A DNA stretch of 64,000 bases from Coriolopsis trogii. Taxonomy: Eukaryota > Basidiomycota > Agaricomycetes > Polyporales > Polyporaceae. The stretch is taken from NCBI GenBank assembly GCA_020543525.1, contig JAHYIO010000033.1, positions 1,240,001 through 1,304,000 on the forward strand. Reading direction: 5' to 3'. Below the pieces are notes generated by a model. That model was not told where the DNA came from and made no database searches. It worked only from the letters and a program-made list of their open reading frames with translations. Made by a program: the position numbers and the translations under genes. Below are positions 12,444 through 25,500 of the stretch, piece after piece. How positions within the stretch are numbered: the first letter of the stretch is position 1; each line of letters begins with the position of its first letter.

Positions 12444-13743
12444 ATGCAGGTCCCAGTCCGCCCGAGCAGCTTCGTCATTGGACAGCCCATCAGCCCCATC
12501 TCATGGCCTCGCAAGCTCCCAAAGCCCGCGCAAATCAGTATCAACGTAAGTGTACATGCATCCCGAGTCCCGGCAATGCCTGACCACCTCTCCAGACGGC
12601 TCGTCGACCAGCATCCGCGGATTCGACATGCACCGTCTCCTCCGCCTCCTCCTCCTCATCTCCTGTCTCACCCCTCCCCACATCACCCTCTACCACCAGT
12701 CTCACGTCTTCGCAACGGCCCGAGTCTGAGGTGCAACGCGCCGTATCGCGGCTGCTGAGCCTCACGAAGCAGCTGCAGGACGTCCTCGACCTCTGGGCAC
12801 GCGGGCACGCGTACGAGGAGGACGTTAGCGACGCTTTTGTTCTCGTCGGCAGTCAGTTCGACTCGACGGTACATGCCTTCTGGCGCGTGGGCGTTGACAT
12901 GAGGTGTGTCTTATTTTCCATCCTGCCATTGTGTCTGCATTCCCCCCTTTGTTCGTTTCGCCCTGCTTCACGTACTCCACTTTCCTGGCTACTTGCCACT
13001 CTTGTATTAATGACATTCGCTTCATTCTCCCTATTTGGCAACTTTCGCCTTGTCTTCTCGTTCCCTGCCTGCCCAGACGCTGTCAACGAGTGCTCCCGCA
13101 TCCGGTGTCTCGCCTGCACGTGCACCCCTCACCACCGGCCCTGTCCCGGTGACTCTCCGGGGCACTCGGGCTTCGCTCCCATTCACCGCTCCACGTCCTG
13201 CGCCCTTCTCCGGCAGCTCCAGCCCCGGTGCCATGCGGTCCGCCCACCACCTATCCTATCTGGGCTCCGTCACTTTCCATTCTCAACCTTCTAGCTTCAG
13301 CCGCTTGCCGTTACAATCCTTGCAGTCTTGTTGCTTTCTCCCATATACACATATACACGCTTCCCCCCTTTGTCTTCGCATGAGTTCTCAGGGTGTGCAT
13401 TGAGCTTACGCGCTATCTCCAGTGACTTGTTCGATGTCCCAGCCACGCTCCGCACCATCCTCGAAGGTCTCCTTGCTGAGAGTCCCTCCCCGGATGTCCT
13501 TGCGCGTTATTCACCTACCATCCGCGCGACCGTCTTCAAGCTTCTCCGCGGTCTCCAGGAGAAGCAGGCGCCCTACTGGGCTGCCGTTGGACAGGCGAAG
13601 ACAAGCGGGCGGCATCTATCTGTCCCCGGGTCTGACATACGGGACGGATGAGGAGCACGCGTCCCCAGGTCCCACCCCATCTCGGCACTCTCACATGCCC
13701 CCACGCCGATCGAGAGGAGCGCGCACGCCGGATGCCCTCCGCC
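12444..13743 (+). pseudogene. BUD6/AIP3-like polarity protein, truncated N-terminal relic
   Basis: Exons 12444-12545, 12596-12903 and 13423-13651 join in frame to a 212-residue product. Residues 75-210 match the N-terminal region of fungal Bud6/Aip3 (actin and formin cofactor at polarity sites): EVQRAVSRLLSLTKQLQDVL, HAFWRVGVDMSDLFDVPATL, ARYSPTIRATVF and KLLRGLQEKQAPYW. After AVGQ the frame runs to a stop at 13649. The expected family continuation is readable one frame over, from AGGIYLSPGLTYGTDEE to MPPRRSRGARTPDALR, so a small indel near 13588 broke it. Homology ends at the MITE junction and the C-terminal core domain is absent. The 519-nt second intron is unusually long for this genome. 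A short expressed protein remains possible because a TATA box is present, but a full Bud6 cannot be made. Confidence 0.7.
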
Positions 13744-13767
13744 AGGACCCCCGATAATCCTCACAGA
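13744..13767 (+). repeat. MITE left terminal inverted repeat
   Basis: 24 bp, perfect reverse complement of 14190-14213. It abuts the 8-bp target duplication. Confidence 0.9.
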
Positions 13768-14189
13768 GGCCAGATCCTGGCGAGGGCGATTTGGCGAGGT
13801 CTGATCCGGACAGATTTTGAGCGTCTACGGAGCAGTTTGATCCGGACAACGCCTCTGGCCTACGCTAAGCGCCCGTAAGCGCCCATGAGCATCCGGAAGG
13901 CGTCTATTCTCAAGCACTTGGTTGGCTAAATTTTGTCACTATTTCACGGGGAATTGAGCTGAAATGTCTCATAAAGGCTTTTTCAAACTTTGATTTGTAT
14001 AATCTGCATTGCTATACTGTTGCACAGTGCGTATAAGGGACCGTCTTATAAGCGCCGATCCGGACAGGCGCCCTCTAGTCCGGACGAAGGATCCGGCCTC
14101 TCAACCTAAAGTGGGCGGCTTTGATCCGGACAAGGATCCAGCATACCCCCTCCGGGCCCTCCAGTCTGATCCGGACAAGGGATCAGGGG

Positions 14190-14213
14190 TCTGTGAGGAT
14201 TATCGGGGGTCCT
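14190..14213 (-). repeat. MITE right terminal inverted repeat
   Basis: 24 bp, perfect reverse complement of 13744-13767. It is followed directly by the second CCTCCGCC copy. Confidence 0.9.
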
Positions 14214-14221
14214 CCTCCGCC

Positions 14222-17200
14222 CCTTGTCACTCCGATGCGGGATGCGATATACCCCGCTGTACCATCATCTGCACGACCCGCCGACGCGCACAGCGCGCTG
14301 TACGGACGGAAACCACTGTATCCATAGTACGACAGGTCTGCTTGGGATCTCGACTTGGGCATCCATGGCGCTCCTTCTGCGAACACGCCATTCCATCCTC
14401 CGAGCGTTCTCGACTCTTTCTCCGACGATATGTACAGGGCCGAATTGCCTTACGCTATCGTAAACTTAATGCGGTTGCTCGTAATGCTTCTTGCTTCTCG
14501 TTTGCCGCTTCCTCTCCGTTTCTGGTTCGATTATTACAGTTACACAGCCTATACGCTTTCTTGGAGCCTTCTCCACTGTATTCGTAGCTTATCCGCACTT
14601 TGATTGCACCGTACGCTCCTTACTCCGTCGGCATCGACCTTAATCACTTACAATTACAGCACTCGCTCGATATTTTTCCCCAAAGAAACCGTGCTCTGCC
14701 ACGTTTCCCCTGTTGCTTTCTTCCATTCACTTTTATCTTCGCCCGACGCGAATCGCGGGGCGATGCATGCAAATACTGTACCAATTGGACATTGCGATGA
14801 TGCCTGGTGTAATACCCCTGAATACGAAGCTCAACCTGTCTCCTTGAGGAGCTCCTCTTCGATGGAAACGGTCGTGACGTCCATGTGCACAGGCGTATTA
14901 GGTTCAGTCAAGGCTGTCATCCAGATAAGTCCGTTTGGGACGACGTACTAGGGATGGTGCGTGGTGCATCGCTGCGAGAACACGTCCGTGGAATACACAT
15001 CAGCGCCCTTGTGCATAAGTACAGTGTGCGTATGTACGTGTATGCAAGTACCCGGGAGATGGAGGACGTTCACGTCCCCTCTGTCCAAGGACCGGTTTGA
15101 TCGTGCGCGGATATCCGAAATACAAGGGCCATGGCAAAGCGGTGCACCCGGCCAACATCATGCGAATATCGAATACGCATGCTATTGTTGTTCCTGTGCA
15201 TGCCATTGCCAACGTCAAAAGTGAGTCGAGCAAGCATCGGGAATCATACAGACAGACCCATGCGCGGACTCGGAAGTCCTTGGACAAGGCGCGAGCAGTA
15301 GGTGACTGCCGGATGCAAGAACGTATTTGGGAAGATCGTTCATCATCACCGCCACGGCTCGAATGCACGACCGTCACCTCATGTTCAGCCGTTGCAGCCC
15401 GGAGCAGAAGGAGCACGGCTGTGCACTACTAATGACCTCCCTACTCGGCTCCTCTGCGGATGACACGTTCTGTGTCAACAAGACTCGGAGATCGTGTACA
15501 GAAACCCCTTACACTTTGGCCGAGAGGAGGGAAACCGACGGTTATCCAATCGTCATGAGCGTTTGGACTTACTTACAGGCTGCACAGCAAAGTGCCACGT
15601 TCGGCAGTGATAAGGAGTCGTACCGCCACCAGCTATGACTATGGCGCGTCATGGCCGAAGACGGCAAGCGGCGAACGAACAGCACTCGGTGACAGGTCCA
15701 CGCCTGACAGCCTGCAACGTGAACACTGCATCAACAGCCACGGCGAGGAACGGATGTACTCCTATATACTCACGCTCAGTACTCAGTGTTCAGGATCATT
15801 GCCTCCCCCGGGGGGATGCCATCTGCGCCCGGCGAGGGAGCTCTCCGAGCTGCCAATGGGACGCTTCCTCCCCAATCACCATTGAGCTGTATCAACTGAC
15901 CGCAGAGAGTCAGACCGTGTTCCCAGGTTCTGTCTCATACCATATGCAGCGTTCCCATCTTCCCTGTGATTTTCACAAGGTTCGAACATGGGCTCTTGAC
16001 TGACGGACGAGGAAGGGGCAACCCCGCAGTCGCAGCCACGCCGTCACCGTCTCTCCAGATCTTCTCCCACGGAATGTTCAGGAGAGCCCAGACGTCGGGG
16101 TGCGAAGTGATTGAGAGAGAGAGCAGGTCCGCAGAAAGGCACGAGCGCCCTCGGCGCAGTTCCATCTGCACCTCGGGCGACTCGCGAGGCCCCGCTGGAG
16201 CTCGAGGGGGTCACATCGCGATGCCCCGGGCGCAGCGGGTGTGTATAGCGGCGTTCACATACGCCGGGCGTTCTCGAGACTTCTTCCAACGATTCTAAAG
16301 ACGAAGACTGGAAGGTGGCCCCGGCCCAACTAGCTTTCAGCTCCCAGGGGCCCCCGTACATGCGGGGGAATTCCTCCGGCTCGGGGGAAGACGCGAATGC
16401 GACCGAGGCCTGACTTGGAACGTGGAACGTAAGTAGACGTGAAATGTGACGCAAACGTACAAGAATACATGCTGGACCAATATGGGATGTGAAGACACGC
16501 TTGCCATATTTTGAGCATCGAGGCGTATAGGCGTTGCATGGTAAGCTCGGAGGGATCCGGTCCCGGAAGCCCCGGAGTGCTGCCGCCGCTTCCCATACAT
16601 CGTACGTACAGTGCGCTAGCAAGAGACCTCGTCAGATGTACGCATGTTAACGGATGCGGGAATGCTGCGGATACCACCAGGGTCTGGCAGAGCTGTCGCT
16701 GCGCTCCGTGCTGTGGAAATCTGAGGGCCCAAGACAGTCATAATCTCGTGTAGCGGCGTAGTGGGTCAAGGCTAGCTAACGTGGCTAGACTCGTTTGTGT
16801 CATTACTTTTGGAGTGCTTGCCCGCCGTTACGGCGAACCTACGCAGAAGATTCAGTGGGAGAGCTGTTCGGCACCACTAGGCGAGATGTCGAGTAGACAC
16901 ATGTATACGCCAGACGCAGCTGTAGCCGATGTCGTACTCAGGACCTGCGTCGCCTGTGATGCACATTTTAGGCCACTTGCGGAGTGTTTCTTACTTATAT
17001 ACGGTCTCGCACGTCGTTCGGAGTCCGGGCCTTGAAATCTGAGAAGATGCAGTCAGCTGCTGCGCCGCAAATGTAGCGTAAGTTGCCCTGCAAGTCGAAG
17101 GCCTGACGATGGGTCGCAGCCCGGTACTATTGCAATCGTTTCCATGTTCCATGTGTGTTTCCTTTCTGGCTGTCGCTGCCATTTGTGATCTGACGTTCGA

Positions 17201-18827
17201 ACTCCGTGGCGATAAGCGGGAAACGCTTGCCCGTTACATGCCAGAGTGCGACACGTACCTCAGAGTGGAGAATGCCGTCCATGTCCCAACCTGCACAACC
17301 CCTGTCACCCGAATATCTGATCCGCAGATTCAGAACCTACCCGAAATTGGTACTATAATGTTGCGAGACAAACTAAGTCTGTCTTGCCGTCGGTACCAGC
17401 TGAGTCTTCTTGCTTTGAACCGTTGCTCCAGCGAATGCACGTATGGCAACGATACTACGTCTGTTCGGTTCCAAATGGTGAGTCGTGGTCACTTCATCGG
17501 AGTTGATGACTCACCTAGTGCGTAGTATTTATGAAGGTAAGGAAAGAGTTATGCGGCGACATCTCCAGTACAGCACCCCATGGGCGCCAAGGATGACAAG
17601 CCCACACCTTTCCGGCCAGGTCTTGCAACCACCGACGCATGGGATGGTGGTGTGCCGCATTGACACGCGGCGCCCAAGATGGACACGATGCCTGCCAAGG
17701 AACGCCCACAAGCAAACTGTCAATCCAACTATTGGCTTGCAAGAGGTGCTAGACACCATTTTGTCCTCGATACCTGTAGTAGTCAGAAACCAAGCCGTGG
17801 CGATATAAGGCATGGCGCCTTGGTACGATCCTCCGATACCACGGTCGGAGGTCACTGCTCAAACGCATAGATAAGATCGTCGATTCAGCCTCTCTTGTCT
17901 TAGGGCACTTGGCAGGACGGACGTCGTCGTGAGTGGTTGAGGCGCAGATCTTGTTACGCGCGGCTTGTTGTCCGGCTGGCCGGTACGCCAGCAATCACTA
18001 CTGCATTGAAGGATATGAGCCACCTCGAGACACGTAGGACGTACATTGGATGTTACGGAGTCAGGCTGCAACAGAGCATAAGCCGCATTGTTCGCGACAT
18101 TTCGTACTCAAAAGGCCACTGGTGTCGATTTCTGCATATTAGAGACGATGCCTCTCCTCGCATTTGTAGACTGACCAGATGAAACTGAAGCGTATGCAAT
18201 GTACGTACTAAAGGGTTCACTGATTTCTCCGTCATAAAGCAGGCCTGCGGTAGATATTGACTCGCGATGCTAATACCGGGCGGAGCATGAGAAGTATCCT
18301 GGACATCCCTTCGTCACCAGACTAAGCCGCATGGAGCCTGAGGAGCATATGACGCCGCACGTAAACCATACGGATGGCACGTCGGGGGAGACGATGTCAA
18401 GGCTGGATGGGCGAGGTCAGGAGATGAAGGCACAACACAGCGGCTAACGCCACTCGACGGCAAGGCGATGGTCGAGAGCGACGAGGAGGGGGATTACGTC
18501 GGCATGACCGCGGGAGGGGAAGGGAGCCAATAGGAATGCGGGCCCATGAGGCGGGCAGCACGGGAATGCGGGGTGGAGAGCCGTTCCGCATTTATACGAG
18601 CCACGTGAGGGGAGCATATTTTTCCAGACGGAGGCCTGTCCATGGCCCGAGTCAGCATCCAATCCCATCCCAGACGTGTTCCAACCTGGCCTCCTCAATG
18701 CACTGCTCATAACGAACTTGCTAACGTCCTCCCTCGTCTCCCTCCCTCCCTCTCATCATCACTCTAGCTGCCCGGCGGCATTGGCACCACACACGCCTCC
18801 ATCGGACGTGCATACAAGCATCCCGCC
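14222..18827. other. Gene-poor stretch with a possible coding relic at its left end
   Basis: Just right of the MITE, 14215-14460 has one plus frame of coding-like composition (YPAVPSSARPADAHSALYG, later LGIHGAPSANTPFHPP) broken by a TAG. It shows no similarity to Bud6 and may be a tail of another lost gene. The remaining 4 kb holds only short unsupported frames. The last 200 bp before 18828 are C/T-rich and are probably the leader of the next gene. Confidence 0.4.
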
Positions 18828-21205
18828 ATGTCCGACGACCCATACAAGCCGCGCACACGACTCCAGCTCAAGAGCTGTCTCAAGATCACCCCTCCGATCA
18901 CCCCAGACCTCAGTGCAGCTCCCAGTCCGTGCAACTCCGGCCGCACGTCGCCGTCGATGTTGAGCGACAGCGGGTCGTCGGTCAACAGCGGAGGCAGGAA
19001 GAGCGTCGCGTTCTGTTCAGACGATGAGCTGGAAGAGATTTTCTGGGCTGATGAGTGGGATCGGACACCCGCGCCTGCCACTCCGAAGTTGTCGTACCAG
19101 TGCGTATTGGAGTTTCCTCTGTCCCTCCCCTCCCACACATACTCTGCACATCGCTCGGCCAAGGTTGAGAGCATGTTCGTCTTCCGTTCTGTCCCGCTGC
19201 AACGCCATTGGCCCTTGGGCCCGATTCGCGGGCTCTTGCCGGAAATGGACAGCGACGTCATGCATGACGGGCGCGCTCTTCATTCTCTGCCTGAGCCCGC
19301 TACGGAACCATCGTGACATCCATTTGGCCGGCCGATGGCTGCTCCCCTGAGCCGACATCGCTCATGACTGTCTCATAAGACTCTCCTCTCTATGGGATCC
19401 TGACCCTCTGACTTTGTTCCTCGTTCAGGGACATTCTCGAGCTCAAGCAACTTCGCCTCAACGTTCCACCACCTCTTCCCCGTCAGACCTACACACCCCC
19501 GTCATCATCGCGACCTACCTTTCCCGTGTCTAGGTTTGCATCCGCCGCTTCTCATACCCCATCCAAGTGGAAGAATCGGTCCGAACCGTCCTCTAATATT
19601 GACCCCGCCATCCTTCCCTATCTGGAGGCCGTTCCCATACGCCTCTTGCCCCTTCTGCCCCAATCCCCGGTAGAGCCTGCACCGTCGCCTGACGCTCCAG
19701 ATCCTCACCCACAGACGCCGACGCCTACAGCGTCACCAGAGGCTCGGCCGATTACCAAGGCGTCCTCGGAACCTCCAGAGCTGCATATCAGTCCGCCTGT
19801 TCCAACATCAGTCTCACCTCCGCCCCAACCGAAGAAGCAGAACTTTGTGTTCCTTCCTTTGCTTCCTGTCGAGGACGCTCCGTCCGTACCACCAATTCCT
19901 ATAACACCCAGTGCGCCTACCCCGCCAAGACGTACGTTCAACATGACATTTTTACCTGTCAACGCCGCGCCCGATAACGAGCCTTCGTCATTGCCCGTGC
20001 AAGACGTGAGTACGATCAACCGAGCTGGGGCCGACGGTGGGGTGGGAATACCTACCCATGCGCCGTTGCCATCGTCTCCCGTCGCCGGCAGTGGTACTGA
20101 TCCGAGCCCAGACGCTGGCCACCTCTTCCCCGCACTCTCCGACACTGAAGTAACCTCCACACCTACCATGAGCACATCGGATTCCCCCAGGCCAACATCT
20201 CCTTCACCACTCTCGCTGTCTCTCCCAAACCTGTCAGTGTTGTCGAGTTCACTCGAGTCCGACACCGATACCGAAACGGACACCTACACGGACACAGACG
20301 GGGAGAGCGACGCCCCGAGCACGAGCACAGTGGCCAGCTCACTACCTTCTCCGCCTTGCGACTTTGAGGACGATGCTCCTTTGCTGGCCAATCTGAAGCT
20401 AGAAACAGACCTTGTTCCTCCAGGTTACTACCCACACATACACAGGGAGGCTGAACCCGGCTCATACTTCCCGCCCGTCAGTAGCGCGGATATTGAGCCA
20501 TTTCCTGCCCGGATTCCTGCTCACGTTGCGGCGGAGGAGCCTCTTGGCCTCTCCAGCGGTCCGGGTCAGACGCCTCCTCTATCAGTGCTCTATCCCTCCC
20601 CGCGATCGCAAGCGAATCCCCTTCTTCCCCTCGACACACTCTCTACTTCTGTGCATCCGTCTTTGCCGTCATCCGAGGACTCAGAGAACCCGGCTAGCAG
20701 CGACGCTGGTACCATTTCTCGAACACTCCACAGACTTCCCCTCCCTCCTGTTTCAGGGCCCATGTTCAACGGAGACTCCTCACTTCCTGGGACGCCGCTG
20801 TCGATGAGTCAAGCCCTTAAGAGGAAGATAGTACTCGGTGCTCTCCCCAGCCCGTCTCTTGTTCCACCCAGTCCGTTCGAGCTAGAGCCATCCACCGGTG
20901 TTCCCATTTTGAAGAAACAATGGATTACCGCCGAGAATGAGGTTGCGGAGGTTGCTGTTCCCAGTGCAGATGACGTTCTTGATCGTCTGAACCACCTCCG
21001 CGTCTCAGAATCTAGTTTACCGGACGCGACGCCAAAGCTCGGGCCTGCTACATCCGTCACCCCTGACGACTCACCGATGCTCACGTTGGAGAGCATAAGA
21101 GCGACTTGGGACGTGCGACCCAACCGCGCCCCAAAGAATCTCGGCAGCGTCGGGGTCGTCATCGGTCCTAGTTTGAGTAGGCGTCGGTCCGAAACCCTGG
21201 AGTAG
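18828..21205 (+). CDS. Pro/Ser-rich protein with KSCLK and RVxF-like (PP1-docking) motifs
   Basis: Two exons, 18828-19099 and 19429-21205, give 682 residues. The intron of 329 nt uses GTGCGT and CAG and joins KLSYQ to DILELKQLRLNVPPPLPR. The N-terminus carries KSCLK (residues 15-19) and RKSVAF (57-62) followed by CSDDELEE. The second fits the PP1-docking consensus [RK]-x-V-x-F. The rest is mostly disordered, with Pro/Ser/Thr runs, an Asp/Thr repeat near DTETDTYTDTDGE, and a conserved-looking C-terminal stretch ending NLGSVGVVIGPSLSRRRSE. No enzymatic domain is visible. The shared motif pair with the small gene at 27705-28262 suggests a common module. A role as a phosphatase-targeting or regulatory protein is inference. 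Confidence 0.8.
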
Positions 21206-22529
21206 AGTGCCCCCGAGTCCGCAACGCTTTAGCGCTTCCGTCTCCCCCCTACGCTACAGAATGCCCATGTTCCATCCTACACCTCATTACCTACTCTCGG
21301 CGTCCACACGGTGCGACTTCGTACCTCATACTGACAAGGCGGTTCTCCTAGCATGATCATATCATATTCCTTTTACCTTATCGCACCCGTCCTTGTCTTC
21401 TGTACATCGCATACCACATAGCACCCGTCCACCCACTTACATCGCATACATGCATGTTGTTACATATTTTCTCGTATTCGTATAACCATATCTCTCCCTT
21501 ATTCCATCGCCGCGTAGATTCTGGATTCCATCTTGCTCGAGCTCGACGCCATCCGACGACCGACGCCCCCCCACTTAGTCGTTTCGCCTGTTGGTTCTCG
21601 GCTCTTATCCCGATTTGACTTGGACTCTCGCATAGAGAACCCGTAGAGTTCCGCATAATTGCAATGCAGCATGTTCAGTTTCTGTCTTGCGTTGTGTTTC
21701 GTGAAGAGTGCGCTCGTCATGAATTCTGCTGCCGGGTGGTATAGCAAGCTCGGAGTTGACGTTGTTCGCAAGTGTGGGACCGCACAGCGAGGGGGTTGTC
21801 CTGGCATGGTCTGCTCGACGCCCAGTCTGCTGCAGCGTGCATAGAGCCGTTGATCCTGTCAGGGGACATTGTGTCGCCTGCAGAAAAGCCCACTCTGGGC
21901 GGATAATACCTGGGCGCTTTGAGCAGGGGAGAGTACCGCACCAGTGGTGGTTAGGAGATATTATGATGGGAGCCCCGCGTTGAGCCGCTCCTGCCTTTCC
22001 TCCTGACCGCCACCTGCTCCCTATGAACCTGGATGTCCTGTCTGCTTGCCAGTATCGTGCGGGAGTGTGCTATGAGCATGGTCTGTTCGGCGTCGCAGGG
22101 AGCGCCCCTGTCGACACCCACTCTTGGCCTTGCAGTCGTGCAGTTGGCGTGGAGATGTGAGTAATCGTCGAATGCAGGACAGATGGATGTCGTTTCCCTA
22201 TCCACGCCCTTCCCCTTCATGAGTCTCGTCGCTGCTCGCTGCTCGCCGCACCGTGTAGCTGGCACATCCATGACTCAGCGCTGGTGAGAGAGACTCGGAG
22301 TCGCCGGCATCTCGCGACCGTGCGGCGGATCGCCCGAGGCCTTGAGCTTGGTCCGTGCGCGGCTTGCCTCAGCCAGGTGCCAAGGCGGTGTTATCTGAAG
22401 ACCAACCTCGCTGCCTGCCTGCACGCGTTCCCACCGCGGATTGGTATATTTGGCTTTTACGTCTTTCTCCTGGTCGTACCACCCTCCCACCTCTTCGACC
22501 CTCTGCGACTACAATTTCGATCTCCTGCC
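21206..22529. other. Intergenic, no gene recognised
   Basis: About 1.3 kb between two plus-strand genes. The left part is the likely 3' UTR. A minus frame (21669-21499) ending SSSSKMESRIYAAME has a coding-like tail but no partner exon or family. The last 250 bp resemble a promoter and leader for the ATPase gene. Confidence 0.4.
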
Positions 22530-25500
22530 ATGGCTGGGTGCTGCAGCGACTGTGGAACCGACTCTAGGCCTCCGAGCGTGCAAGAGGAGCCCGTTGCCTC
22601 TACCGTAGAGAACAAAGACGACCTGAAAGAGAAAGAAGGCGGTTCGAGCTGTTGTGAGGGGTCTACGTGTGGGTGTGATGGTGAGTCGGGTCTTGCGTCG
22701 CTTATCGCTCTTCAACTCATCCTGCCGGCTTACAGATGCATGCTTTGACGACTTTGCTCGAGTGATTTGCGCCGACGACGACGCCCATATTCACGAACAG
22801 AAGAAAGATGGGGATGTGGACTCGTGCTGTGCGGCCAACGACGGCGACGGTGAGTAGGATGAACAGCCTCTATGTTTCTTCTTCTCATGAATGTGAGTCA
22901 ACCCCAGGTGCTACCTCCGACTGTACTTGCTGCGATGAAGATGAGAAGAGCAAAGTCGTCGAGAAACCTGCTGAAACTGCGCCTGCTACCATTCCTGCCA
23001 CCACCCACGCCGCCTGCCATCAGACTGGTCTCCGCAAGCGCAACGTGCCCAAGCCCTCGTCGTCCTCCGAATACCCCAAGCAAGCATGCGGAGAACACCG
23101 CAGCATTGCTCGCAGCCGTTACAACGACACTCTTGCCGCGTTCGGGTGCGTTTGCAAGGCCCTGCTCGCCCGTGGCCTCAAGTCGTGCTGCACTCCTGGC
23201 GGGGAAGCAGGCGCCAGGGCCGTGGGCATGGTACGCCCTTCTTCGCGCGCCAGCAATGGCAGGCGTAGTACGAGGATGACTATCCCTGGACGCAAGTCGT
23301 GCGAGAGTTCCCGCCGGGAATCGGTGGATTCTTGCTGCGAGAAAGGCGACTGTGGCGGCCCGGCTCTGAGCATTCGCAGCGTCCCTTACAGAGGCCATGC
23401 GGATGGGAAGTCTGTGAAGTCCAGGAAGTCGGCGTCGTGCTTGTCTGTCGACTCTTGCTGTCGCGATGGCTGCTGTGACGGTGGATCTTGTGCTGGAGAC
23501 GATGATGACGAAGAGGGCGAAGAAGAGAAGGGCAAGCACCTCGCTCTGGACATGTCGGAGAAAGCGACGGCTCAGGCGTCGGGCGGGCATGCCGTCTTGG
23601 CTATCAAAGGGATGACCTGCACCGGTTGCGAGAACAAACTTATCCGGACCCTTCGTGGCATTCCAACCATCAGCAACATCAAGACCAGCCTTGTTATGTG
23701 TCGTGCCGAGTTCGACTATGACAACACCGGTGCCGACGTCGCGTCCCTCGCGGCACTCATCGAGAAACGGTCTGGCTTCACGGCGGAGGTCATGAAGGGA
23801 GGATCGACACGCGAGCTATACGTGACCATACCGCGTCCTCTTCAGGAGAAGTTCATGGTTGCTGACCTGCCCCTTGGCGTTCATGGCGTCGAGAGGTCCG
23901 ACAAGGACAACATGCTGGTCTATTACGATCCCAGCGTCGTGGGAGCCCGCAAAGTACTCAAACTGTACGCTGCATTCTCGCCCGTGCTCGCACCAGAGCC
24001 TCCAGACCCCGCCCTTCTGGCTGGAGCGAAGCACGTCCGCACCCTGGCCATTCGCGCTGTATTGTCCGCGGTATTAACTATCCCCGTGCTGATCATGACC
24101 TGGGCCCCGCTTCCTCCGCACCCGCGCGCCTATTCCATTGCGTCTCTCGTTCTCGCCACCATCGTCCAGTGCGTCATCACTGGACCATTCTACGTGAGCT
24201 CGTTCAAGAGCTTGATCTTCTCGCGCCTAGTCGAAACGGAGACCTTGATCGTGTTGAGTACCACGGCGGCTTATGTCTACTCCGTAGTCGCCTTCGCGTA
24301 CGACATGCTCGACCGTCCGCTGGCAACGGGTGAATTCTTCGAAACGAGCACCCTGCTCGTGACGTTGATCATGGTCGGGCAGGTTGTCAGTGCCATTGCC
24401 CGGCAGAGGGCAATTGAAGCTATCTCTATTCGGTCGTTGCAGGAGCGTTCGGCTCGCATCGTGCTGGAGGACGATACGGAGCAGGTGGTTGACGTCCGCC
24501 TCTTGCAGTACGGGGACACGTTCAAGGTCTTGCCGGACTCTGCTATCATCACTGACGGCGAGGTCGTCTCCGGGACAAGCACGGTTGACGAGTCGATGAT
24601 GACCGGCGAGTCACGTCCCGTCGAGAAGACCGTCGGGAGCACGGTCATCGCAGGCACACTCAACGGCCCGAGCACACTCCTCGTCAAGGTCGTCCGACTC
24701 CCTGGCGAGAACACGATCAGCGACATCGCAGGCATGGTCGACGACGCACGGTACTCGCGTGCCAGGGTGCAAGAGGCCGTCGATTGGATCTGTGGCTGGT
24801 TCGTGCCTGTGGTCCTCCTCCTCGCGATCATCACGTTCGCTGTGTGGCTTGCTGTCGGGATTGCCGTTCGCCACCAGCCCAAGGGCGAAGCAGCTGTTGC
24901 CGCACTGACCTACGCCATCTCGGTATTGGCGATCTCATGCCCATGCGCGATCGGACTCGCCGTTCCGATGGTCATCCTCATTGCAGGCGGCGTCGGTGCG
25001 AAGCTGGGGCTGGTGTTTAAGGCGGCCACGACGATTGAGCAGGCGCGCAAGGTCAGCCATGTCGTCCTCGACAAGACTGGGACGGTCACGCAGGGCAGAA
25101 TGTCCGTCGTCAGCCGGTACATGGCTGCTGATGCTGCCTTTGATGTCCCGACGGTCGTCTCGCAGCTGCTCTCGACCAGCCGCCATCCTGTCGCTCTGGC
25201 AGTGGCTGCGGATCTTGCCAAGACTACCGCTGCACCTGGTCAACCGCCGGTCGAGGAAGTCGAGGTGGTGACTGGCAAGGGTGTTCAAGGCACGCTCGTA
25301 GGAAAGCTCTTCCGAGGTGGTAGTGCCCAATGGCTTGGGGTGGCCTCCGACCCGGCTGTCAAGCCCTTACTCGATCAAGGACTCACGACGTTCTGCGTCA
25401 TTCATGGCATGCGCCTGATCGCTGCGTTTGGGCTCTCTGACACCCTCCGGCCTGAGGCACAGTCTGTCATCCAGTCGCTCGCCGCGCGCAACATCCGCGT

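Larger units (their letters stand above)
13744..14213. mobile_element. 470-bp MITE, non-autonomous DNA transposon (hAT-like by target duplication)
   Basis: Perfect 24-bp terminal inverted repeats begin AGGACCCCCGATAATCC and end with the exact reverse complement (14190-14213). The element is flanked by identical 8-bp direct repeats CCTCCGCC at 13736-13743 and 14214-14221. The interior has no coding capacity. It carries five exact copies of GATCCGGACA in the same orientation, at 13803, 13839, 14057, 14123 and 14168, clustered toward both ends like subterminal transposase sites. An 8-bp duplication fits the hAT superfamily (Mutator-like elements make 8-9 bp). The termini do not start with the common CAG of many hATs, so the class is provisional. 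Confidence 0.85.
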
